Origin: Cohnella panacarvi Gsoil 349
Lineage (GTDB): Bacteria; Bacillota; Bacilli; Paenibacillales; Paenibacillaceae
Assembly: GCF_000515335.1 (NCBI RefSeq)
Contig: NZ_KI911563.1
Coordinates: 711,576 to 775,575 of the forward strand
Direction of reading: 5' to 3'
Length of the DNA: 64,000 bases
Shown here piece after piece: positions 44,541 through 52,668 of this stretch (position 1 is the first letter of the stretch; each line of letters begins with the position of its first letter). A program made the position numbers and the translations under genes. The notes beneath the pieces are model-generated. The model made no database searches. It was not told the DNA's origin and was given only the letters and a program-made list of their open reading frames with translations.

Positions 44541-45104
44541 TTATAACTCGTCGTCTAACAGATCGGAATCGAGATCTTCGAAATCTCCGTCGTCGCCAAG
44601 TGAGAAGTCTCCATCTTTTCCATCGTCGTCGCAGCCGCCCGGGCATACCGCGACGCACACCTTCGTCTCCGCCACCATCTCCACGGCGAATTCCCGTTCG
44701 ACGCGGATCGAGACGGACGAACCGTTGGCAGTAATCGTCGCTTCCACGCAGTTAGGCTCCTGCGTTGCCTCCGCAGAGACCTCTTCCGTGGAGGCGCGAT
44801 GTTTCGGGTCAAGGTACGATAGAGGAACGAGCTCAACGTACGAGATCGTCTCCTTGGCAACATCCGTCTGCGAATTCTTGCTGTACGAATACCAGATGTT
44901 AATATCGTATGACCCGATTACCTCGATTCCGTCCCCCGATTTCACCGCTTCATACTGGTGATTGATGATCCACGCGCCCAGTATGCTGGTCGGGTGGTGC
45001 GGCGGCGTCACGGTATGGGAAACCGCCTGGAACTTCCGGCCTTTTCCGCAAACCGCCTTCGTGATGATTTCCCTGCACTGCAGCCGTTTATCCGCAATAG
45101 CCAT
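44541..45104 (-). CDS. cotE: Spore coat morphogenetic protein CotE
   Basis: A 187-residue outer-coat assembly protein. It opens MAIADKRLQCREIITKAVCG, contains PTSILGAWIINHQYEA and the INIWYSYSKNSQT strand, and ends in a very acidic tail (DLDSDLLDDEL), all as in Bacillus CotE. It directs outer-coat layering in the mother cell. The start follows GGAGGAGG. The spacer 44333-44540 downstream holds no gene that I can support. Confidence 0.95.
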   Translation of the reverse strand: MAIADKRLQCREIITKAVCGKGRKFQAVSHTVTPPHHPTSILGAWIINHQYEAVKSGDGIEVIGSYDINIWYSYSKNSQTDVAKETISYVELVPLSYLDPKHRASTEEVSAEATQEPNCVEATITANGSSVSIRVEREFAVEMVAETKVCVAVCPGGCDDDGKDGDFSLGDDGDFEDLDSDLLDDEL

Positions 45105-45204
45105 TGTCGGTAGACCTCCTCCATACGATCAAGTCACTTAAAGTCTATGCAGGACATTCGTCTAGAGTGACAAAAATGTAGGGCCTGCACAGAGCATTTA
45201 CGAC

Positions 45205-46179
45205 TCATTGTATGATCGAAGAAGCGGAACGAGACTTCCGTTTTTTGACGCGGCTGGCGATAGACAAATAGCGACGCAATTCCCGGGTTAATTGGAAGAG
45301 AGCGGCTCTCGTTTCGAATTCGTCGCGGGTGGCGGGAAGCGGCATGCCTCGGAAACTCGCATCCAATTCGTTTAATTTGCGTTCCGTTTCCCCCTCGTAA
45401 AATTCCGATTTCACGTCTTCGGTCAACCGATCGAACAGCCGGGCGATCAGCTCCGCTTGCGGGACGCGGCTGGAGACAAAGGCGACCGACTCCATCATGA
45501 GCTGGATCGATTCCAGCTGGCTTTTCCTCATATGAAAATAGACGAGCCACGGTTCGTCCTGCGGAATGAGCCGGTTTTCGCGCGCCCTCCCGGCCGTCTC
45601 GATGCCGTCCTCGATCGCCTTCGACGAAGCCAGCATCTCTTCTCCCGCCCACACGTTATCCGTATTCCTCAGATGAATCGCGAGCTCCCGGAATATCGCC
45701 GAAAATCCCGACTCCGTCTCGTGCCGCAGCTTCACGAGCGACTTCCCTTCCTTCGGCATGTAAACCAGATTAAACACCGTGGCCCAACCTAGCCCGATCA
45801 AGAGCAGCGCCAGCTCCGTTCCGATCGTATGCGCATCGACATTCCCGCTTGCGAAAAGATGGAACACGACGACGGAGCCCGTGACGATACCGTCTTTGAG
45901 TCCGATTCTAACCAGCGCCGGATACGCGATTAAGATGTAAATCGATAATACCCAAATCTGAAAGCCGATCGCCTCGAACAGGACGGATGCCAAGAAAAGC
46001 CCGACCACCGAAGCCATGAACCGGGCGAACACGGAACGAAGCCCGCGCCACCTCGTCGTTTCCACGCCGAGTATAGCCAGCAAGCCCGCACCGAGCGGGT
46101 TGTCTACTCCGATCAGATAAGCCGTGTAAATCGCGAAGAGCGCGGCAACGGCGGTCTTAATGACTCGAAAGCCTACCAT
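45205..46179 (-). CDS. Aromatic acid exporter family membrane protein (DUF939/FUSC-like)
   Basis: A 324-residue protein. The first 150 residues form about four to six membrane helices (VIKTAVAALFAIYTAYLIG, GLLAILGVETTRWRG, ILIAYPALVRIG). The remaining part is helical and charged, probably cytoplasmic. The pattern matches the ArAE/FUSC half-size family of Bacillus (YgaX/YqjA type). The substrate is unknown. The ATG at 46179 follows GAGGAA; the 48 extra codons to 46323 cross a terminator and are rejected. Confidence 0.8.
   Translation of the reverse strand: MVGFRVIKTAVAALFAIYTAYLIGVDNPLGAGLLAILGVETTRWRGLRSVFARFMASVVGLFLASVLFEAIGFQIWVLSIYILIAYPALVRIGLKDGIVTGSVVVFHLFASGNVDAHTIGTELALLLIGLGWATVFNLVYMPKEGKSLVKLRHETESGFSAIFRELAIHLRNTDNVWAGEEMLASSKAIEDGIETAGRARENRLIPQDEPWLVYFHMRKSQLESIQLMMESVAFVSSRVPQAELIARLFDRLTEDVKSEFYEGETERKLNELDASFRGMPLPATRDEFETRAALFQLTRELRRYLSIASRVKKRKSRSASSIIQ
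45207..45214 (-). promoter_or_regulatory. Possible SigE -10 element of cotE
   Basis: On the minus strand CATACAAT matches the SigE -10 and lies about 100 bp before cotE, overlapping the stop of the upstream gene. I see no clear ATA-type -35. Confidence 0.25.
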
Positions 46180-46209
46180 TGTATTCCTCTTCTCCTTGAA
46201 GTCACTATG

Positions 46210-46238
46210 ATCATACGTCTGACCGTTAGGAGAATCAA
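46210..46238 (-). promoter_or_regulatory. Promoter of the aromatic acid exporter-like gene
   Basis: On the minus strand TTGATT (46238-46233), a 17-bp spacer and TATGAT (46215-46210). Confidence 0.65.
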
Positions 46239-46258
46239 CCCGATTGGACAAACTTAAA

Positions 46259-46293
46259 GCCCCCGACCCCGCATGCCCGCGGGACCGGAGGCT
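46259..46293 (-). terminator. Terminator of the BtrH-like pair
   Basis: On the minus strand AGCCTCCGGTCCCGC pairs with GCGGGGTCGGGGGCT, followed by TTAAGTTTG. The T tract is short. Confidence 0.6.
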
Positions 46294-46303
46294 GTATCGC
46301 GGC

Positions 46304-47344
46304 CTACGGACAACGATTTGCATCGTTGCAGTACTGCTCCAGCATAGCCGCGATAAGATTTCGTTCGAGCAGTTTCAGTTGTTCCAGGCGATGATCGATT
46401 TGACGCAGCCACTTATCGTGCGACGTGATCATAAACTTGATCTTCATATTGCGAATCGTCAGCGCTAAATTTTCGGCGGCTAGATAACCATCCCTAACCT
46501 CATCGCTGAATTGGAAATGGCCCTGTTCGCGCATATAAGCGAGTCTACGGTTCATTAGCTTTTTGTGTTCCCATATAATGTAATACGGCCTTGGGTCGAG
46601 CACTAGCCGTTTTCCCTCTTGCAGATCCGCCCTGATCCGGCGCCTGAGCTCGTCATAGATGTTCATGCCGTACACCCAGCGGATTCCGGAATTGATCTGC
46701 GACGCGCCTAATCGTTCGGACGAATCTTTGGATTGGAGGAAATCCTCCAATTGATCCATGACCCATCTCAGCCTGAAGTCGGTTTGGTTTTTTCGCAGCT
46801 CGTGAATTTTAATCAAATAAACGAGTTCTTGCGCCGGTTCATTAGGATCGAACTCCGTTTCCGCAAAAGCTTTTTCCATCAACTCGTAAGGGATAGTCCG
46901 GGTTCCGTATCGCTGATCCGCGAAAAAGCCGGAGATATAGAACACTCGCTCGATGTCGTCGTACCCGTAAACCATAAGCGCATGCGTATAGGAATGATTA
47001 CGGTATGCAAGCGTCTCCGGGACATAATAGTCGTTCACATACGTCCAAAAATAATAACCGTTGTCGATTTGAAACCGAATAAAGTCGATAATGTCGGGCG
47101 AAAAATGATTCACCGTTCGGCGTTCGATCCGCTGAGACCCATGCAAGCATGGAATGACGTCATTTTCCGGTTGAGGCGTGAAGTAATCGATAAACAGATC
47201 GGCAGACATCCTCAGTTGGACGAAATTACTGTAAACCCACTTGAGCGTATCCGAATCGGTGTGCATAACGGATAAAAAGTATGATAAATGCGCATAGGAC
47301 GTAATATCGGGTAAAGCGAAGGGCAATACCCGTCTGGCGCGCAT
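46304..47344 (-). CDS. BtrH N-terminal-like protein, copy 2
   Basis: A 346-residue protein, clearly a paralogue of the next gene upstream. Shared blocks are SYAHLSYFLSVMHTD, LKWVYSNFVQL, IPCLHGSQR, RFQIDNGYYFWTYVN, LMVYGYDD and EHKKLMNRRLAYM. The Cys in IPCLHGSQ and His in YTHALMVYGYDD fit the papain-like layout of the butirosin BtrH N-terminal family, whose BtrH member moves an acyl chain. No signal peptide or membrane segment is seen. The ATG at 47344 follows AAAGGAGG. The function is unknown. Confidence 0.6.
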   Translation of the reverse strand: MRARRVLPFALPDITSYAHLSYFLSVMHTDSDTLKWVYSNFVQLRMSADLFIDYFTPQPENDVIPCLHGSQRIERRTVNHFSPDIIDFIRFQIDNGYYFWTYVNDYYVPETLAYRNHSYTHALMVYGYDDIERVFYISGFFADQRYGTRTIPYELMEKAFAETEFDPNEPAQELVYLIKIHELRKNQTDFRLRWVMDQLEDFLQSKDSSERLGASQINSGIRWVYGMNIYDELRRRIRADLQEGKRLVLDPRPYYIIWEHKKLMNRRLAYMREQGHFQFSDEVRDGYLAAENLALTIRNMKIKFMITSHDKWLRQIDHRLEQLKLLERNLIAAMLEQYCNDANRCP

Positions 47345-47378
47345 AACAGACCTCCTTTGTACTCGGATTTTCGATACG

Positions 47379-48443
47379 TTAATGCGTCCGTTCCTCATTC
47401 CCATCCCACTTGATATTAGAGGCTTCATACTCGTCCAGCATTCGCGCGATCGCGAGCGCGTCATTCTCTTTCAACGCCTCTAGACGTTCGACGATCTGCC
47501 GAGCGAGCCTGGCGTCCCGGGTCATTAGAAATTTCAAGAACAAGTTCCATACGGACAGCGCCTCTTGCTCCACCTTCCTGTACCCTTCCACGACCGCATC
47601 GGAGAACGAAAAATACCCTTGTTCGGCCATGTAAGCGATCCGCCGGTTCATCATCTTCTTGTGCTCCCATAACACGTAAAGCGGGCGGTGGTCGATCCCT
47701 TGGCTATCCGACAGCAGCTCCTCCTTCGTAAACGGAACCCGCAAGACGTCGTAAATGCCGAGGCCGTACACCCTGCCCTGGGGCACATTGGGCGCCAACG
47801 CGCCTTTGAGGTAGCCGGACCTTCTGGCATGCAGATAATCGCTAAGCTGTTCCATGACCCAAGCCAGCCTGAATTCGCATTCCGCTCTTTTTTTCTCGTG
47901 AAGCTTGAACAGAATGACGGTGTCCTGCTCCGTGCTTTGCGACGGCTGCTCCACTTCCTTGAACGCTTTCTCCAACGTTTCGTAGGGCAGCTCGCGCATG
48001 CCGTATTTTCGCTGGGCGAAAAATCCGGCGACGCTGAACTTTTGCTCCGTATCGTCGTAGCCGTAGACCATGAGCGGGTGAGTGAACGATTGATTCTCGA
48101 AAGCGAACGTATTCGGAACGTAATACTCGTTCACATACGTCCAGCAATAATAGCCGTTGTCGATTTGAAACCGGACAAAATCGACGAAGCTGGGCGAGAA
48201 CCGGACGATCGTCTCCCGATTGACGCGTTGCGAACCGTGCAAGCAAGGAATCATGTGCTGTTCGGGACCCGGCGTTAAATAGTCCGTGAACATGCTTTCC
48301 GCATCCATGTGCAGTTGAACATAGTTGCTGTACACCCACTTCAACGACTGCGGATCGGTATACATCACGGACAGAAAACAGGTGAGGTGCGCGTACGATA
48401 CAATGTCGGGCACCACGATGGGCAACATTTTCCCGGGGGACAT
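47379..48443 (-). CDS. BtrH N-terminal-like protein, copy 1
   Basis: A 354-residue protein with the same block order as its neighbour: SYAHLTCFLSVMYTD, LKWVYSNYVQL, IPCLHGSQR, RFQIDNGYYCWTYVN, LMVYGYDD and EHKKMMNRRIAYM. The putative catalytic Cys and His are both kept, so neither copy looks broken. The ATG at 48443 follows AGGAGGGAG; 20 further codons upstream lie over the promoter. It is first in a two-gene unit, with 34 bp to copy 2. No biosynthetic cluster is visible nearby. Confidence 0.6.
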   Translation of the reverse strand: MSPGKMLPIVVPDIVSYAHLTCFLSVMYTDPQSLKWVYSNYVQLHMDAESMFTDYLTPGPEQHMIPCLHGSQRVNRETIVRFSPSFVDFVRFQIDNGYYCWTYVNEYYVPNTFAFENQSFTHPLMVYGYDDTEQKFSVAGFFAQRKYGMRELPYETLEKAFKEVEQPSQSTEQDTVILFKLHEKKRAECEFRLAWVMEQLSDYLHARRSGYLKGALAPNVPQGRVYGLGIYDVLRVPFTKEELLSDSQGIDHRPLYVLWEHKKMMNRRIAYMAEQGYFSFSDAVVEGYRKVEQEALSVWNLFLKFLMTRDARLARQIVERLEALKENDALAIARMLDEYEASNIKWDGNEERTH

Positions 48444-48464
48444 TAACTCCCTCCTTTCTCTCTT

Positions 48465-48493
48465 GTTATATAAAAAAAAGGCTCGATCATCAA
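48465..48493 (-). promoter_or_regulatory. Promoter of the BtrH-like pair
   Basis: On the minus strand TTGATG (48493-48488), a 17-bp T-rich spacer and TATAAC (48470-48465), 22 bp before the start. Confidence 0.6.
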
Positions 48494-48577
48494 TCATCTG
48501 CAAAAAATGACTGAGATAAGCCCCGTTTCATGTAGAATTATAGATCAATAGGCAAACTCCCGAAACACCCGGCGGTA

Positions 48578-50110
48578 TTAATCCAGCTTATAGATGTCCC
48601 GGTATTTCCGCTCCAAGTAGTCGCACAGGTACGTCGACTGTAAAGGCCTGCCGCTTATCCTTTCGATAATGTCGGCCGGATCAAGCAGCTTGCCGTACTT
48701 GTATACCCGCTCCGTAAGCCACTCTTTGAGCGGCAACAGATTGCCCGCCGCGATCTGGCCGTCCAGCTCCGGCATATGCTCGCGCGCCGTAGCCATCATC
48801 TGGGCGCCGTACATATTGCCGAGCGAGTACGACGGGAAATAGCCGAAAGCCCCGCCGGACCAGTGTACGTCCTGCAGAACGCCTTCCGCGTTCGTGGACG
48901 GCGTTACCCCGAGCGCCTCCGTATACTTCTTGTTCCACGCCTCCGGCAAATCTCGCGGATTCAAACCGTCGTTGAACAGCATTTTTTCGATTTCGTACCG
49001 AATCATAATATGAAGGTTATACGTGAGCTCGTCGGCTTCGATCCGAATAAGAGACGGCTGCACGACGTTAATCCCGCGGTAAAATTGCTCCGGCGTCACG
49101 AGGGCGAGCTGATCCGGGAATTCCTTCTTCAAATCCGGCAAGTACCGTTGCCAGAAGCCGAGGCTGCGGCCGACGACGTTCTCCCATAAACGGGACTGCG
49201 ATTCGTGAATGCCCATCGAAGTGCCCGTCGATAGCGGCGTTCCCGCGAGCTCGGGCATTATGTTCTGCTCGTACAGCGCGTGGCCGCCTTCGTGAATCGT
49301 GCCGAACAAGGCGCTCGTCACGTCGCTTGGCAAGTATCGGGTCGTAATCCGCACGTCGCCCGTGGACAGCCCCGTCGCGAACGGATGAACGCTCTCGTCC
49401 AGCCTGCCGGCTTCGAAGTCGTAGCCCATCTCTTTCAGAATCAGCTTGCTGAACCGTTTCTGGGCCTCTTTGTCGAACGTTCCTTCGAGGAAGGACGTAT
49501 CCGGTTTATGCTCGGATTTCGCGATCGCATCCGCTAGCGGCACGAGACGCGCGCGCAACTCGCCGAACAATCGGTCCAATTCCACGGTCGTGAGGCCCGG
49601 TTCGTACATATCGAGCAACGTATCGTACGGAGTCGCCTTCGCTCCCCACAGCTCGATGAATTTGCGATTGTAGTCGATGATTTGCTCCAAGTACGGAACG
49701 AACCCTTCGAAGTCGTCGTTCTCCTTCGCTTCTTCCCAAGCCGACTCCGCTTGCGAGGTTAGAACCACGTATTGCTGATACATATCCGGCGGTATTCGGC
49801 GGTTCCGCTCGTATTCTTTATTCGTCTCCGTGACTAACCTGCGATCGATCTCGCTAAGCGTCGCGAGCTGTTCCGGCGCCGTCAGCTCGGCGAGAAGCTC
49901 GCCCATCTCGGCGGAAGTCGCCAGCTTGAACGATTCGGCCGACAGCGTCCCGACGGCTTCCGACCGCTGCGCGATGCCTTTGCGCGGCGCGCCGGTGCGC
50001 ATATCCCAATAGACGACGCCGAGCAGCTCTTCGAAATGTTTGATTCGGCCGGTTAACGCGCGGAAACGCCGCAGCGCGTCCGGCGCGGACGTAAGGTTAT
50101 TGTTGTTCAT
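48578..50110 (-). CDS. ypwA: M32 family metallocarboxypeptidase
   Basis: A 510-residue zinc carboxypeptidase (Taq/YpwA type). The zinc motif is TIHEGGHALYEQ, and family motifs DVRITTRY, GIHESQSRLWEN and NLHIMIRYEIEK are present. It removes C-terminal residues from peptides in the cytoplasm. The ATG at 50110 follows GAAGGGAAG; an ATG 24 bp upstream lacks a ribosome site. It is divergent from the Fe-S gene. Confidence 0.92.
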   Translation of the reverse strand: MNNNNLTSAPDALRRFRALTGRIKHFEELLGVVYWDMRTGAPRKGIAQRSEAVGTLSAESFKLATSAEMGELLAELTAPEQLATLSEIDRRLVTETNKEYERNRRIPPDMYQQYVVLTSQAESAWEEAKENDDFEGFVPYLEQIIDYNRKFIELWGAKATPYDTLLDMYEPGLTTVELDRLFGELRARLVPLADAIAKSEHKPDTSFLEGTFDKEAQKRFSKLILKEMGYDFEAGRLDESVHPFATGLSTGDVRITTRYLPSDVTSALFGTIHEGGHALYEQNIMPELAGTPLSTGTSMGIHESQSRLWENVVGRSLGFWQRYLPDLKKEFPDQLALVTPEQFYRGINVVQPSLIRIEADELTYNLHIMIRYEIEKMLFNDGLNPRDLPEAWNKKYTEALGVTPSTNAEGVLQDVHWSGGAFGYFPSYSLGNMYGAQMMATAREHMPELDGQIAAGNLLPLKEWLTERVYKYGKLLDPADIIERISGRPLQSTYLCDYLERKYRDIYKLD

Positions 50111-50175
50111 CGACAACGCACTTCCCTTCGGCATCGGTTTCTGTTATGTAAGCTCACACCTTGGATAAAGTCTCC

Positions 50176-50204
50176 TTGATCATACTCCCCGTAATCTTTA
50201 TAAT
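50176..50204 (+). promoter_or_regulatory. Promoter of the YqkB-like/carbonic anhydrase pair
   Basis: TTGATC (50176-50181), a 17-bp spacer and TATAAT (50199-50204). Confidence 0.7.
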
Positions 50205-50244
50205 CAACACATGCATGAAGGCTCACGAAAGGAGAGCGATTCGA

Positions 50245-50580
50245 ATGTTCATCGAATGGAGCGACGGCGCGGTTCGAGAGATCGAAGCGCGATTCGGACC
50301 GGAAACGAAGCGTTGGAAGCTCGTCTTCGATTCCGAAGGGTGCGGCTGCTCGGTCGACGGCGTTCCGACGTTCTGGAACGTAAAGAGTCCCGATCCGGAA
50401 GACGTCCGGATCGGCAGCAATTCCGGCGAAGTATGGGTCAAGCCTCAGCATATGATCTTTTTCGAAGACCGGCTTCGCGTCGATTACTTGCCCGAACATC
50501 GCAGCTTTAAGCTGGCGAGCGACAGGCAGACGTATACGAACCGATTAAAGCTTGAGGATCGAACGACCGTTCCGAAGTAA
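50245..50580 (+). CDS. Iron-sulfur cluster biosynthesis family protein (YqkB-like)
   Basis: A 111-residue protein of the HesB/Fe-S_biosyn fold. FDSEGCGCSVDGVPTFW keeps the Cys-rich GCGC loop, and MIFFEDRLRVDYLPEHRSF is typical of Bacillus YqkB. It may carry or scaffold Fe-S clusters. The ATG at 50245 follows AAAGGAGAG; a longer frame from 50161 covers the promoter and is rejected. It is 28 bp upstream of the carbonic anhydrase gene. Confidence 0.8.
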   Translation: MFIEWSDGAVREIEARFGPETKRWKLVFDSEGCGCSVDGVPTFWNVKSPDPEDVRIGSNSGEVWVKPQHMIFFEDRLRVDYLPEHRSFKLASDRQTYTNRLKLEDRTTVPK

Positions 50581-50608
50581 CGGCCGTTGCAGGAAACGGA
50601 GGCATGTC

Positions 50609-51184
50609 ATGCGCAAGATCGATGAAATTATGGCGTTCAACGAGCAATTCGTCGCCAACAAGGCTTACGAGGAAATCGAACGGAATTATCCGGACAAGAA
50701 GATCGTCATCGTCACCTGCATGGACGCGCGGTTGACGGAGCTGTTGCCTAAGGCGATGGACCTCAGGGACGGCGACGCGAAAATCATCAAAAACGCCGGA
50801 GCGATCATCACGTCTCCGTTCGGCAACATTATGCGCAGCATTTTGGTAGCCCTGTACGAGTTGAACGCGCACGAAATATTCATCATCGGACATCTGAATT
50901 GCGGAATGACGGGGATCGACCCCGAGACGGTCGTGGAGCATATGCTCGAACGCGGCGTGCCCGAACAGACGATCCATACGCTTCGCCATTCCGGCGTCAG
51001 CCTGAACCGCTGGCTTACCGGCTTCGACAGCGTGCGGGAAAGCGTCGAGAACAGCGTGGACATCGTTCGCAATCACCCGTTGTTGCCGCCGAACACGCCG
51101 ATTCACGGACTTATTATCGATCCGTTGACGGGCGAGCTCGAGAAAGTCATTGACGGGTATCGGTATTTGGAATCGATCGGCTAA
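50609..51184 (+). CDS. Beta-type carbonic anhydrase (YtiB-like)
   Basis: A 191-residue enzyme for CO2-bicarbonate exchange. Zinc ligands are in VTCMDARLTE (Cys, with the Asp-Arg dyad) and IIGHLNCGM (His, Cys). NAGAIITSPFG is the usual active-site loop. It belongs to the short, divergent beta clade like Bacillus YtiB. The ATG at 50609 follows GGAGG. Its 3' end overlaps the convergent DUF309 gene by 38 bp. Confidence 0.9.
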   Translation: MRKIDEIMAFNEQFVANKAYEEIERNYPDKKIVIVTCMDARLTELLPKAMDLRDGDAKIIKNAGAIITSPFGNIMRSILVALYELNAHEIFIIGHLNCGMTGIDPETVVEHMLERGVPEQTIHTLRHSGVSLNRWLTGFDSVRESVENSVDIVRNHPLLPPNTPIHGLIIDPLTGELEKVIDGYRYLESIG

Positions 51185-51713
51185 GCGCTTTCCGCTTGAC
51201 CGACTGTTCTCTCGCCTCGATGACGTCGCTGCGGTCTCTAAGCTTATGACGATGAATGACGGAATCCCCCGCCTCGCTCCCTCGTATCCCCCATGGATAA
51301 CCTAAGGCAAGGCTTCTGCTCCGCGCTTGTTCAAGCAAGCCCGAGTCGGTGAAAGGCAAGTCCAAATCTTCATAAGCGATGACCGGGCTGGCGCTCCAGC
51401 GGCGATACGTGTCGCCGAGAAGCTTCTTCAGCTTCGCGCCGTCGATGCCGATCTCGCCGAATCGGATGGGATCCGTCTCTTCCGCCGCCTTGCCCATCAG
51501 CTTGAGCGCGCCGGTCCGATTGCCTCGGCGGGCATGGTACTGAGCGACAGCGATGCGGATGAGCACGAGCCAACAGCCGAGCTGCGGCGAGCCCGGATGC
51601 TCCTTCCAATGCTCTTCCATGATCTCATGGCATTCGAAGTAGTCTCGCGAACCGTAATATTCGGCTAAGTATTGAATGTATTCGTCTGGATAGGATGATA
51701 GGGATGGCATCAT
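51147..51713 (-). CDS. DUF309 family protein (YpuF-like)
   Basis: A 188-residue protein. The DUF309 core DYFECHEIMEEHWK and AVAQYHARRGNRTGALKLM is helical. The last 60 residues are poorly conserved and basic, and their coding sequence overlaps the end of the carbonic anhydrase gene. The ATG at 51713 follows AAAGGAC. The function is unknown. Confidence 0.82.
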   Translation of the reverse strand: MMPSLSSYPDEYIQYLAEYYGSRDYFECHEIMEEHWKEHPGSPQLGCWLVLIRIAVAQYHARRGNRTGALKLMGKAAEETDPIRFGEIGIDGAKLKKLLGDTYRRWSASPVIAYEDLDLPFTDSGLLEQARSRSLALGYPWGIRGSEAGDSVIHRHKLRDRSDVIEAREQSVKRKALSRSIPNTDTRQ

Positions 51714-51882
51714 AACCTGTCCTTTCCGCTTCTATCGTTGATGACTCTCTTGCAACAAGCATAGCTCAATTCACGCTCGTTATCACTCCACAATTTTCTT
51801 GCTCGATTAACGAAACCGGATGCGACCAGGCACGTATTACTACCCATTAACATCTTCTAACCTACTGGAGGACAACAAACTC

Positions 51883-52323
51883 ATGTGGAAAAAAGCATTA
51901 TTGATCTTCAGCCTATTCGCGTTCACGATCGCCGTAACCGTTCCAATGGCAAGCGTTGACGCCAAACCCCGTTCGTTCAGCTCCGGCAAGAAGTCGTTCA
52001 CGAAGACGCCTTCCAAATCGGACAGCGGCGTTAGTCAATCCTCGACGACGAAGTCGAACTCTGCCTCGACGGCCGGCACGACGGCGAACCGCGGTTTCTT
52101 CTCCGGCGGCAGCTTCATGAAAGGCATGATGATCGGCGGTCTTGCAGGTCTCATGTTCGGCAGCATGTTCGCCGGAATGGGAGCGCTCGGCAACTTCTTC
52201 GGCTTGATTATTAACGTGCTCGCGCTGTTCGTTCTGTTCGCGGTGTTCCGCGCGATCTACGATCGGTTCAAGAACCGTCGCCGTCAGCCGCATGACCCGA
52301 ACACGAACGGCCCTCGCTGGTAA
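51883..52323 (+). CDS. Secreted or membrane protein with Tim44-like N-terminal region
   Basis: A 146-residue protein. Residues 1-27 form a signal peptide ending near VDAKP. A Ser/Thr/Lys-rich stretch (28-70) follows, then a Gly/Met-rich segment (GGSFMKGMMIGGLAGLMFG) and a membrane helix (LIINVLALFVLFAVFRAIY) with a basic tail. This layout resembles the N-terminal half of bacterial Tim44-like proteins, but the Tim44 domain is missing. The ATG follows CTGGAGG. It is paired with the DUF2653 gene. Confidence 0.65.
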   Translation: MWKKALLIFSLFAFTIAVTVPMASVDAKPRSFSSGKKSFTKTPSKSDSGVSQSSTTKSNSASTAGTTANRGFFSGGSFMKGMMIGGLAGLMFGSMFAGMGALGNFFGLIINVLALFVLFAVFRAIYDRFKNRRRQPHDPNTNGPRW

Positions 52324-52328
52324 TCTCG

Positions 52329-52604
52329 ATGCGGTTATCGATGGATGAGATCGTCAACGCCGTATGCTTGCATATGTCCAAGCGGCACGAGGTTCCGGTC
52401 GACAGCGTCGAAGTCGAGCTGCTGTACGACGAGGAACAAGGCTTCAGCGCGGAAGTGTGGGTGCAAGGCCGCAGCCGGTTTATTATCGAAGCGAACCTGA
52501 AAGAAGCGATCATGCAGTATATGCTCGCCGAGTACGATCAACGCGTCTTTCCTTCGCAAATTACGCTCGACGTCGAAGACGAGATTTGGGCGGATATCGC
52601 CTAA
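52329..52604 (+). CDS. DUF2653 family protein (YxcD-like)
   Basis: A 91-residue acidic protein. MDEIVNAVCLHMSKRHEV, VELLYDEEQGFSAEVWV and EANLKEAIMQYM match the DUF2653/YxcD family. It starts 5 bp after the upstream stop without a strong ribosome site, so it is probably translated by coupling. An alternative start is the Met four codons later. The function is unknown. Confidence 0.8.
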   Translation: MRLSMDEIVNAVCLHMSKRHEVPVDSVEVELLYDEEQGFSAEVWVQGRSRFIIEANLKEAIMQYMLAEYDQRVFPSQITLDVEDEIWADIA

Positions 52605-52611
52605 TCGCCAC

Positions 52612-52658
52612 AAAAAACCGTTCCTAGAAGCCGTTATCGGCTAGGGAACGGTTTTTTT
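52612..52658. terminator. Bidirectional terminator between DUF2653 gene and efeB
   Basis: AAAAAACCGTTCC and GGAACGGTTTTTTT form a long stem with an inner TAGnnGCCG/CGGCTA part. Both flanks carry A/T tracts. Confidence 0.9.
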
Positions 52659-52668
52659 GCGGCGATCA

